64,000 nt of DNA from Eulemur rufifrons (taxonomy: Eukaryota > Chordata > Mammalia > Primates > Lemuridae), in NCBI RefSeq assembly GCF_041146395.1, contig NC_090990.1, forward strand, positions 41,984,001 through 42,048,000. Reading direction: 5' to 3'. The notes under the pieces are model-generated. The model searched no databases and had not been told where the DNA came from. It saw nothing but the letters and a program-made list of their open reading frames with translations. A program made the position numbers and the translations under genes. Numbering within the stretch: position 1 is the stretch's first letter; each line of letters starts with the position of its first letter. This document shows, piece after piece, positions 1-11,479 of the stretch.

Positions 1-204
1 TCATGAGGAACTGTCCATCTCATTACCTATTAGCTGACATAACTAGAAATGGGTACTTGGTATAAGAGGTAAGAAGGATTGGCTACGTAATGTGCATGAA
101 CATTATTATTCATATCCATTCAGTATAGTATTTATATTATCTAACCAACTTTTAAATTAGGGTATTATCTCCTGTGATGGTGCTATTATACCTTCCTCTT
201 TGGG

Positions 205-440
205 ATTATTCATTCAACAAATAAAGCACCCACTATGTGTCAGGCACTACCTGAGGCATGTGGTATACAGCAGAGAACAAAATAAATATATTCTTGCCTT
301 CATATATATTATTTTCTTATATGTGTAAGGGAGGTGGGAGAGGAGATAAAATAAAGAAGTCAAAAAAAATTCAGTATGTAAGTAGTGATAAGTGTCAGTA
401 AACACTAGATACTAAATACTAGATATTAGTAAATCAGGGA
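205..440 (-). repeat. L2 LINE 3' fragment, antisense
   Basis: The stretch reads like the reverse complement of the L2 3' end: a 'cattcaacaaataaagcaccc...tgtgtcaggcac' block followed by 'tacagcagagaacaaaataaa' and a 'gtgataagtg' block in the expected order. It is strongly diverged. Positions 1-204 show only AT-rich sequence with no recognisable gene. Confidence 0.55.
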
Positions 441-486
441 AGGATGATATGGACTGTTGGGGCATTAATGAAAAAATAGCATTTGT

Positions 487-714
487 CAGCCTGAGCAATT
501 CCATCTCTACAAAAAATAGAAAAATTAGCCAGGCATGGTGGCACATGCCTGTAGTCCCAGCTACTCGGGAGGCTGAGGAGGTGGGAGGATCACTTAAGCC
601 CAGCCCAGAAGTTTAAGGTTGCAGTGAGCTGTGATTGAGCCACTGCACTTCAGCCTGGGCAACAGAGTGAGACCCTGCCTCTAGATAAATAAGTAAATAA
701 ATAAATCAATACAT
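487..714 (+). mobile_element. 5'-truncated Alu SINE with 13-bp target-site duplication
   Basis: Sense Alu right-monomer sequence (gtagtcccagctactcggga, ttgcagtgagctgtgattga, cagcctgggcaacagagtga) ends in an A/T-rich tail of 'aaat' units. A perfect 13-bp direct repeat AAATAGCATTTGT lies at 474-486 and 715-727, which defines both ends. The left monomer is mostly missing, so the insertion was 5' truncated. Confidence 0.9.
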
Positions 715-727
715 AAATAGCATTTGT

Positions 728-1309
728 TGCTCTGGATAAAACATTAGATGAGAAAAGGAGGACAGAAAACTGCATGTAAGTACATTGCCAATTTTTATGT
801 AAAATACATTTAATACAATATGCATAGAAAAGAGAATTAAAGGAAATATATCTAAATATTAAGGTGATTATCTTTTTTGGATGATGGAATTAGGGGTGAT
901 TTTTAAAAATGTTTTTCCTTATACTTTACTATTTTCATTCATTTTTCTATCATTGGCATGTACTTCGTAAATCAGAAACAATACAAATTTTAAGTTATTT
1001 TTCTAAATAGATGTTCACTATCTCCACTAAATGGAATGGTTTATGCTCCAACATAATATATTTGGGTTAGATGTATGAAAGGTTCATTTTCTAGAGATAA
1101 AATAAAACCTTCCAGAAATGCCCATAGTATCTCTGTTTATGATTAAATTTCTTTCTATTAAAATGTTACCAATTTTTAAAGTTCTGGACCAAATCCCCTT
1201 GATTTTTTCTCCTTCATTCACTTACCACTTGAACCAGTCATAAAACAGTTATCATCTAGTTTGTAGTATTTAGTAGTCTCTCCTTGAGAGGTACTTAGGT
1301 ATAGTGTAT
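728..1309. other. Intergenic, nothing recognised
   Basis: AT-rich sequence. I see no ORF of note, no RNA gene and no repeat that I can name. Confidence 0.5.
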
Positions 1310-1535
1310 AAGAACACAGTTTCCAAAGACAGGCAGCCTGGGGTTGAATTCTACTTTGCTACTCACTATTTGTGTGATTTTAGCCAAGTTACCTGCTCTT
1401 TCTGTGCCTCAGTTTCCTCACCCAGAAAATAGGATGCATATAATTCCTAGCTCATAGATTATTGTGAGGATAAGTGATTTCATCTGTTTATAGTACTTGG
1501 AACAGTGCTTGGTATATATTAAATGTTAGTCATTA
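1310..1535 (+). repeat. MIR SINE, sense
   Basis: The MIR order is visible: 'cagcctggggttgaattcta', 'ctgtgcctcagtttcctca', a 'tgaggataagtgattt' block and 'ggaacagtgcttggtatat'. Diverged, as expected for this ancient family. Confidence 0.8.
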
Positions 1536-1714
1536 TTGCTCTAAATTTAATTTTCCAGAAGGCAGGGACTACATTTTCTATTTCTCTATAGTTTTAGCTA
1601 CAACTAAGCACAGTGCTAGAAACTGTATTTTATCCATTTCATGCCCCTAGGACCCAATATAAGTGGGAAATAGTGAGATTTGAGGTGGGGGTAGAGAAGA
1701 ACAAAATGCCAAGC

Positions 1715-1835
1715 AGTTTTATATGTTATCTTTACATCCACTCTGTCATTCTTGGGGGTAGATAGGAGATAGGAAAGCTGAGCCTCTGAGAATTTAAACA
1801 ACTTACCCAAGATCACCCAGATGTTAAATGCAAAT
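1715..1835 (-). repeat. MIR SINE fragment, antisense
   Basis: 'gagcctctgagaatttaaac' followed by 'aacttacccaagatcaccca' matches the reverse complement of the MIR core. An L2-like fragment (gaaggcagggactacatttt) lies just before it at about 1558-1620. Confidence 0.6.
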
Positions 1836-1949
1836 TAAATTCATGTCTTTTTGACTCTTTTCATTGTACTATGTGTTGGAAGTAAACATGAATAAATGGA
1901 TGAGTAAATTTGAGAAGGATCTGGAATTGTCTCCGGAGCTTCTCTTGTG

Positions 1950-2052
1950 CTTATTTACCACCTTATTGCCAGAATTTAGCACACTGCCTACTTCCCAGGA
2001 AGAGCTCAATAAATATTTATTATTAAATGAATGAATAAATAAAGAAAGAAAA
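1950..2052 (+). repeat. L2 LINE 3' terminus, sense
   Basis: 'ggaagagctcaataaatatt' followed by 'attaaatgaatgaataaata' is the typical L2 3' end with its short terminal repeat. Confidence 0.65.
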
Positions 2053-3690
2053 GGACAAAGGAACAAATCAACGAATGAATGGGCAAAATGACCTTTCAAA
2101 AAGGTATTTTCAGTCTTAATATTCAGTCTCATACATTCAGTATATGATGGATTTATGATAAATGCTTCTATTTAGTACCTAGAGAAAGTGGAGGAAATAA
2201 TTCATACTTGTTTTCTATAAGTGCAAATTCAGACCGACTGGCTCACAATCACCTGTCGTTCTATTTTTATAAAATGAAGAAGCCATAAGTCTCCAGCTGT
2301 GCAACCATAAGCTTCATTTGTTTGGCTGTGGGTTCACTTGGAATTGGCAAAGGAATTCAAATAAATCTGTGTAGTGTATCCAGAACATATTTTTTTCTTA
2401 TTGATTCAGAGAACTTTAGGAAAACATTTTTGTTTATATTTTAGGTGATTGTATCCCAACCCCACCCCCACCCCCAACATTCAGTCTCAAGCTGGTAAAG
2501 GTCTATAGGGACCCCTGGAGGGACTTTTACAGATGCTTCCTTGATTCAAATTAGTCCCCAACTTCCTCTTAATATAATAATGGGAGAAACACCATAAGTT
2601 TAACGTAAAATGAATTTGTTTATAATAAGATGTCAACATGATAAAACCACCTTAATACATCTGCAGGGTACAGTGAAAACCTGTTGCAAAAAAATCAGCT
2701 GTAAAAATAATTTTCATTTAGATGACAAATACCAGATAGTTGAGAAATAAGCCAATATATGTCTTTGTGAAGGGAAGTTTATATCCCACTGGTGCTTATA
2801 CAACAGTTTTCAATTTATAAAAATAAGCTTTCTTACATGATTTCAGAGTATATAAAAATACTCACCCTGGAAATGGCATAATATCATTTTGGTTTACATA
2901 GTTACATTCTCACCACTCACACATACAAATCTTTGACATTATAATTAATTTTTAAACATGGAGATTGCTTTGAGATAGCCAGATACCTACAATATTGCAA
3001 TTACTGTGTAGTGAGAATAGCAGAAATATACACAAGTGTTAGTCATAGATGCTTTTAAAATTTTGGGATCCACTACTAATGCACAGTATTGGATAAGAAA
3101 TCTTTCCCAGTGTTTGAATTAGAATCTTGAATGAGGAAATTACTAATGTTTGGTATTGTTATTCTTTTTATTACCACATATATCTGTGGTGTGTGGTTAT
3201 ATAATGCTATAGTTATACGACACTTTTTTTCTTTTGTTTCTCATGGTCATTGGTACAGAAAGAAAGCTTTCTGAAGCATTTAATAAACCTTAAGCCCTAT
3301 TTTATTAGGGTAAAATTTTTTTCTCATGGAATTTTCTGCATTGAATTAGAATAACAGCAATAGATTTTATTGTAAAAAATGACTCATCCTTTTAAATTTT
3401 ATAATATGAGGGGAATCATGACAGATACATACCCATTAGTTACACAAACATGTAGACACATAGACATACCTGTAGGTTATTGCCTGGCTCCTAAATATTT
3501 GCATCTCGTACATACACTTTGGTACTAAAAGGTGAAAAAGCAATCAAGTTAAGGATTATGTAAATAAAACATATTCCACAATCTGTGTATAACAGCTTCT
3601 TTTTGTTTTGAAAGTCAAATCAAATATCCTGCCTTTTGTTTGTACTGCTTATGACTTTTCACACAAGTGTGCTTATAAAGTTGACTCTAT
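2053..3690. other. Intergenic, nothing recognised
   Basis: AT-rich sequence with one C-rich run (about 2457-2478, alternating CCCC and A). No conserved ORF, no RNA gene and no named repeat was recognised. Confidence 0.45.
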
Positions 3691-3694
3691 TCTT

Positions 3695-4010
3695 ATGCAA
3701 TTTTTGCTGCAGTAACAAACAATCCCCAAATTTTAGTGCCTTTGGCAAATAAAGATTTATTTCACGGTCAGAGGCCTGTGAGTTGGCTACAGCTTTGCTG
3801 GGCTCTATGTGTTTTTTCTGTCTGGGACTCTGAGGAAAGCTCTTCTTTTGGCAGAAGTCAGGAGAACAAGAGGCCAAGCCAAATCATACGGACACATTTA
3901 AAACCTCTGGAAGAATGTGATATATCACATTTGCTCATATTTCATATGAGAAAGTCATATGGCCAAGCATCTTGTCAATGTAGTGAAGTATATTCCACAT
4001 GGGGTGGGGG
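3695..4010 (-). repeat. Degenerate LTR-like repeat (MaLR/ERVL-type?), antisense
   Basis: A 'ctgcagtaacaaacaatccc' start, a 'taaagatttatttcacggtc' segment and 'gtcatatggccaagcatctt' later occur in an order I associate with old mammalian LTRs in antisense. Family assignment is uncertain. A reading frame at 3736-4035 across it has no protein-like features. Confidence 0.35.
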
Positions 4011-4269
4011 AGGAGGGGAGGAGACAAAAGAGTAAATACTAGCTGAAAAATAACACAATCTACCATGACTACAGATTAAAAAGTCAAATCATATTCCTGA
4101 GTTACAAAAAGTTAAATACTAAAATATCATTGTAAATTTTTAATATTTCTTTGCACCACTATTTACAAAGGACATGATTGTTTGGGAGCCTGAGTAGAAG
4201 TTTAGAGAAAGAAATCTAATACAATACTTAAATCTAAGAAAGTATAATACGAAAGCATATTCATACCTC

Positions 4270-4440
4270 TTTGGGGCTTCCTTCATACCTTGCACTTATC
4301 TCTATCATTTTATTTGTCATTGTGCGTTCTGATTTTTCACTTCTGAAGATAGAACGTTATCTTTAATCTTTGCATACCCAAGGCCTAATAAAATCCCTGA
4401 CACAGAGTGGGCACTCGATGTTCGTTGAATGACTAAATGA
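4270..4440 (+). repeat. L2 LINE 3' terminus, sense
   Basis: 'cctaataaaatccctgacac' followed by 'gagtgggcactcgatgttcg' and 'ttgaatgactaaatgaagg' matches the L2 3' end. Confidence 0.6.
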
Positions 4441-4600
4441 AGGCATGCATATGTAATCCAGAATATGTTGTTCTTATTTTTTCTTTTTTCAGTGCTGAAA
4501 CTATTTATATTTATAATATGGGAGAACTAACACACTGCATTTGCTTCACTCCTCCCAATTTTCTTTTTCTACCTGGACTATTTTTCTACAGATAAGTTTT

Positions 4601-4602
4601 GT

Positions 4603-4634
<32 letters not shown>
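4601..4634. repeat. (GT)n microsatellite
   Basis: Nearly perfect GT dinucleotide run of about 17 units with one A interruption. Confidence 0.97.
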
Positions 4635-4678
4635 ATGGGGGTAGGGAGGGAAAGGGAGAAAAATACGCAAACAGTTTT

Positions 4679-4940
4679 GTTTTGTTTTGAGACAGAGTTT
4701 TGCTCTGTTGCCTGGGCTAGAGTCCCATAGCTCAGCCTAGCTCACTGCAACCTCAAACTCATGGGCTCAAGCAATCCTCCTGCCTCAGTCTCCCGAGTAG
4801 CTGGGACTACAGGCATGTGCCACTACACCCGGTTAATTTTTTCTATTTTTAGTAGAGACAGGGGTCTCACTCTTGCTCAGGCTGGTCTCAAACTCTTGAC
4901 TTCAAGCGATCCTTCTGCCTCAGTCTCCCAGAGTGCTAGT
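4679..4940 (-). mobile_element. Alu SINE, antisense, with target-site duplication
   Basis: Antisense dimeric Alu begins with a T-rich tail (ttgttttgagacagagttttg) and includes 'gctgggactacaggcatgtg'. GCAAACAGTTTT (4667-4678) and GCAAACTGTTTT (4941-4952) flank it, 11 of 12 matching. The Alu 5' end (about the first 30 bases) is missing. The 'gggctagagt...agcctagctcactgcaac' variants resemble strepsirrhine Alus. Confidence 0.9.
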
Positions 4941-5196
4941 GCAAACTGTTTTTATACATTGGAGTATTAACTATTCATTTACTATACTACTGATGAAAAT
5001 CAGTTCTTAAATCGGGTTCTTTTTACATTTATTTCTTTGTGTGATTTGCTTACTGGGAAAACCTTCAGAGATTAACATTATGCAGTTATGAGCCTATCAA
5101 GAGGACTGTTACTATACTAGCACTATTAAAAAGATTTCAAATAGCTTGTATAATGCAGTGCCTTCGCAATGAATAGCAGACAACAATATAAATTCT

Positions 5197-5591
5197 ATTA
5201 AGTGAAGTATCCCAAGAATGGAAAAATAAACACCACATGTACTCACCAGCAAACTGGTTTCCCTGAGTGCACATTTGGGAATAACACCAACTGAGTATCG
5301 GACAGAGGTGGGGGTTGGGGGGAAGGGATGGGTGTATACCTACTTGATGAGTGCGATGCGCATGGCCTGGGGAATGGACACGTTTGAAGTTCTGACTGGG
5401 GGGGATGGGGGTGGGGGGAGGGGATGGGTGCATACCTACATGATGAGTGCGATGTGCACTGTCTAGGGAATGGACATGCTTGAAGCTCAGACTAGGGGGG
5501 ATGGGGGGGCATGGGAAATATATATAACCTGAAGTTTTGTACCCCCCTAATGAGCTGAAATAAAAAAAATGACATCCCAAAAAAAAAAAAA
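5197..5591 (+). mobile_element. L1 3' end (3'UTR) with tandemly duplicated G-rich segment
   Basis: 5'-truncated L1 beginning near 'agtgaagtatcccaagaatg' and ending in 'gagctgaaataaaaaaaa' plus a longer A tail. The 3'UTR holds two copies of a roughly 96-bp unit: 'ggatgggtgtatacc' at 5326 and 'ggatgggtgcatacc' at 5422, each followed by 'tgatgagtgcgatg' and a 'gggaatggacac/atg' block, separated by G-runs. A related copy lies at 55588-55915, and a single-unit version is fused to U6 at 43271-43537. Confidence 0.85.
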
Positions 5592-5791
5592 GAAATGAAA
5601 AAGCTGATGATAATTCAAAAAAAAAAAGAAAATGGAAATAGTAGAAGGCTAACTTTTCTATTACCATTCAACACAAATAATAAACATTGCAATTTCTATA
5701 AAATTATTGCTAAACTCACTTGGCTCAATTGTGTATTTTTCATGATTTAAACTTCACACTGAAGTCATGAAATATTTTAAAATGGAGTTCA

Positions 5792-7766
<1,975 letters not shown>

Positions 7767-8222
7767 TTGTTTTTGTTTTTTTGTTTATTTTAATAAAAAC
7801 AACCCCACAGCATTAATTATCATTTTGAAATAACATAAGTTTAATCAAAACAATATGAACAAATGTTTTAGAACTATACTCCCAACAAAATACACCTAAA
7901 GAAACTGTATTGCCTTCTCAACAATTTCTAACTTCGTTGATCATTGCTAGTTGGAGACACTTTGTAGTAGAGTAGTATTATCCCCTTTTAGCATGATCTG
8001 ACCCAGTTGTTTTCTTTTAGGATGAATCTCTTCTACATCATCTAATACAGGTTCATATACTCATCAAAACCAATGATACAGCCCTGTGTCTGCACATTCA
8101 CTTGCTCATAGAGCCACACCTGAATCCGGGATCTATTTTGTAAGTTTCTGAAGGTGAAATTGATGGGCGGCACCTTCTGCACTTTCTGGCCCTAGCCACG
8201 GTATGCCATGGCGGAATCTTAC
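7767..8222 (-). pseudogene. SNRPE pseudogene: SNRPE processed pseudogene (small nuclear ribonucleoprotein E)
   Basis: Read on the - strand, an ATG at 8209-8207 starts a frame resembling SmE, a small core protein of spliceosomal snRNPs. '[14 protein letters not shown]' and '[12 protein letters not shown]' are directly readable. The stop corresponding to the family end is at 7949-7947. It is broken by an in-frame stop at codon 6 (Gln to TAG), a deletion near codons 14-16, a frameshift after 'FDEYMNL' and further stops. No introns are present. The sequence continues into a recognisable 3'UTR (ttctcaacaatttctaac on the + strand) and an A-rich tail, seen as T-rich sequence at 7767-7797. These are the marks of an L1-mediated retrocopy. 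It has no promoter and is very unlikely to make protein. Confidence 0.9.
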
Positions 8223-9398
8223 AAAGACCACACTGACTCACACTCTACCTCTGCAAGCCAGTAACTCATTTTTAAATTATTTCATGGGTATAAGTCTTCT
8301 CCTTGAGAAGGGAAAAGCCTTGAGCCATTGTTCATGGGCTCTTTCGTATCTAGCATGTTAGGCATTAAAAAATCCTTGAGGCTTGAATTACATTCTGAAA
8401 AATTAGCATTTAATTTACTGAAAAGTATTCCCCTAATGACTGAACTTTATAGTAAACCAAATAAGAGTTAACAGAATCAAGTCATTTTAAAAGTAGATTT
8501 TAATATGACTTTACCTATTTTAATAAAACTAATGGGAAAAAATCCTCCAAATTTATTTTTTCCATTCATTGTTCCCAAAATAACATTTGAGAAAGAGTAT
8601 AAAAAGCTTTAAAGTTATATTTAAAAACTTGAGGAAAGATACTTAAGGTGATTTCTTTTTATTCCTCATGAGGAAATTTTAAAGCCTCATTTTTGAGAAT
8701 ATAGTTGAAGGTAGCTTTGACCTCTATTTTATTTTTCCTGGAAGAACTCCAGAGAGATAACTCATTATACACTGTAATTTTTAGCATTTCCCTAAGTGTG
8801 CCTGAAATTCTATACAATTTATTAAGTAATCTATGTGAGTTAACAGGTGGATCAAATAATGAAAGAGGATAATAAGAACAGATTTGTCGTCGGAATGCCA
8901 TACACATTCGCACTTTCAGAACTGTGGTAAGGGTACCAAAGTGTCAAATCTGCACGGGGAGCTCCCCACCACATGCCTTGTTCTCCCTGCCTCCTTTTCC
9001 TCAGTAATAGGAGAAGGTTTACTGGGGCACTAAGATAATGATGCAAAGAGGTAAAACAAGGTGGGGGAAGTAAAAACTGCCTCCAATCTTTGGGGAAGTA
9101 GAAGACATTCTCTAAGAAGGTAAGAATTACGAATTACCCAAGTGGCAAATGAAAGAAGAAAGGTGCACTGGACTTGGGCTCCTCAGTTATGGTTCGCAAG
9201 GAAAACGGTTTATGACGGTTTGTGGCTGGTGTCCCTCACGTGTTGATAAGCCTATTTCCTGAGAAATGTGTTTCAGGTTCTGCATTTTAAGGGGCTATAA
9301 AAGAAAGGAACAAGATCACCTTTTCAATTGTTAAAGAGTTGTAGTCACTAGGAGGGGAAAACAAATAAAATCCCTCCTCCTAAATTGTGAGGCTCATG
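8223..9398. other. Intergenic, nothing recognised
   Basis: No repeat that I can name and no convincing gene. Two overlapping short frames at 8659-9046 lack any family signature. Confidence 0.4.
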
Positions 9399-9400
9399 AT

Positions 9401-9416
9401 GACAGCAGAGGGCGCC
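9401..9416 (+). promoter_or_regulatory. Candidate CTCF binding site
   Basis: GACAGCAGAGGGCGCC fits the CTCF core (CCASYAGRKGGCGC-like) well, with one mismatch at the first C. It lies in a short G-rich island within AT-rich sequence, about 10.7 kb upstream of the PRKAA2 start codon. Motif match only; occupancy is unknown. Confidence 0.5.
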
Positions 9417-9462
9417 AGATGGCAGTGCTGAGGAATGCTGGGAAATGGAAGTGAGTGTGGGT

Positions 9463-9468
9463 CACGTG
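9463..9468. promoter_or_regulatory. E-box CACGTG
   Basis: Palindromic CACGTG within 'gggtcacgtgggttcc', the USF/MYC-type core, about 50 bp from the CTCF-like motif. Six bases occur often by chance; the local clustering is the only reason to list it. Confidence 0.3.
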
Positions 9469-9469
9469 G

Positions 9470-10279
9470 GTTCCACAGAGACTAGAGAGGGCAGAATTGT
9501 TTACAACCTCAGGGAAAACTCAGTTCCTGTAATATTTCTATGCGTTTCTATGGCTGGCATGGCCTAAAGAAGCATAATTTTTTAAAGTAAAATTATTGTA
9601 TGGAGGATTTAGTTTATGAAGGACAATATTGTCATCTTCTATCCCATACAAAGAAATTATTCTTGGCTGTAAACAGTAATAGATTAAATGAGCGGACTAA
9701 TTTTGGATAAAAGGCATGGTCTGACTTCCCTCTGAACTTGACAGTGTAAATAGCATTCCTTCCTTTATTTATTCATCAAATACTTAAAGAATGGCTACAA
9801 TGTGGTCATGTTCAGTAAGGCAAGAAGTTGTTATAAATAGTTACTAATATTAGTGTAAATGCAGTAGCTTACTGTTTATTTTAACAAAATAAATCATATC
9901 AGATTCAAAGGTCTTGCTTTTATAGCTCTTCCAGTGGGAAAGGGTAGCATTATGCCGAGTGCCCTAGGAATTGGTAGGGCTGTGTATAGCAGTTCACAAA
10001 AAACAAGAGTTGAGAATCACCACTGTATGGGAATATATTGAAGAATAAGTTTTCTTGTCCTTGGGCTTTTATAGTCACTTTAAATCAAGGACTATCCTAG
10101 AAAGGGGTAATTACATAAAAGAGATATAACTACAGCTCAGTAGAATGCCAGAGTGAAAGATTAATTTCATCCAGGAGGGATTAGGAAATTCTTCATGAAA
10201 GTGGGAAAAGATGGACATGATTACATGATGTATGACTTTAAAGGGTAAGGCAGCTCTTAAATTATTAAATACTACATTC
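9470..10279. other. Intergenic, nothing recognised
   Basis: AT-rich sequence with no gene, RNA or repeat that I can name. Confidence 0.4.
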
Positions 10280-11035
10280 TTAAAACATTTATTGAGTACC
10301 TAGGTGCTGGAGATACAGAGATAAACAGAATATAATCCATGCCCTTGAGTATTTTAGCCAGGTGCAAGGAAGCAAAAACGATTCCATAGACTAAATACAG
10401 TCTTGTAGCACAATTTCATGCTAAAGCAGAGATTATATAGGGCCTCAGAGGAATAAACAGGAAGAATCCTTTAGTGTTGCCTGGGAGGGCATAGGTTAAT
10501 TATGATAAAGTCATGCGTGAACTGAGATTTTGTTTATTTATTATTCATTTATTCAACTAACATATATTAGGAGCCTACTATTTTCACAGTACTTGCCCTC
10601 AAGGGATTAATAGTCAAATGATGGACCAGACATGTAATTAGGCAAGTACAATGATGGATTTAATGAAATACAAAATACACAGAGTTATTAAAGACAGGGT
10701 GGTCAAATGGAGGTGAGAGGTTGAGGAAAGGCTTCATAGGGGAGGTGAGTTTTGATAAGTGTGGAGGTATTTGTTAGGCAGATTGTGATGAGAAGTACCA
10801 AGTACTCAGGGAGTTCCAGACAATGACAACAATGGAAGTAAAGGTGTAATGGCCTATTTATAGCATGGTGTGTGCACAGAACTGAAAGAAATTTAATACG
10901 ACTAGAGCTTTGGATAAGAAAAATGAGGCAAGCAATTACATGGACAGGGACCAGTTCATAGAGAGCTTTGAATCCAGATTTAAAGACTTTGCATTTTACT
11001 CTGCAGACCAATAATTTTCAAACTGGATTCTACTA
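10280..11035 (-). repeat. Two L2 LINE 3' fragments, antisense
   Basis: First piece (about 10280-10480): 'acatttattgagtacctagg', then 'gagatacagagataaacaga'. Second piece (about 10535-11035): 'attcatttattcaactaaca', 'gccctcaagggattaatagt', 'agggtggtcaaatggaggtg' and 'agagctttgaatccagattt'. Both follow the order of the L2 3'UTR in antisense. Confidence 0.6.
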
Positions 11036-11479
11036 TGTCCTTGAGTTTCAAAGAAGTACCTCAGGAAGATAAAGGGCATGCCTAAAGGGCAGATTTTAGG
11101 GGTCCATGAATGCCAGGCTATAGAGTTTTAAACATTGATATTTAGACAATGTAAAGTCTTTGAACACTTTAAGGAAGGAATAGGTTAAGAACTGTGTTTT
11201 TGGATAATCAGTCCATCCACAATACCATACCAGAAATTTGAAAGTCATACCAGTTGTTCCATTCTCCTAATTCATAACTAAGCAGTTACTAAATCCTATT
11301 CATTCTTTTTCTTATCTTTCAAATCCATCCTTTCCTCTCCTTCCCTACTGAGATTGCCAGTGGTCATATCACTTAGTGCACCATTTTAAAATTTATGAGT
11401 TAAGTGTCTATGTTTTACATTAGAGTACAAGTCCCTGGAAAGCTGATGTGGAAGGTCCTGAAGGACTGTCATTGAGACT

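Noticed and set aside
3736..4035. 99-aa frame
   Set aside because: It lies on a degraded LTR-like repeat; no domain or family resemblance.
5137..5667. 176-aa minus-strand frame
   Set aside because: It is the reverse complement of the L1 3'UTR with its tandem unit, which makes the repeated 'SPPPTP' peptide. A similar frame appears at 55662-55880 over the related L1 tail.
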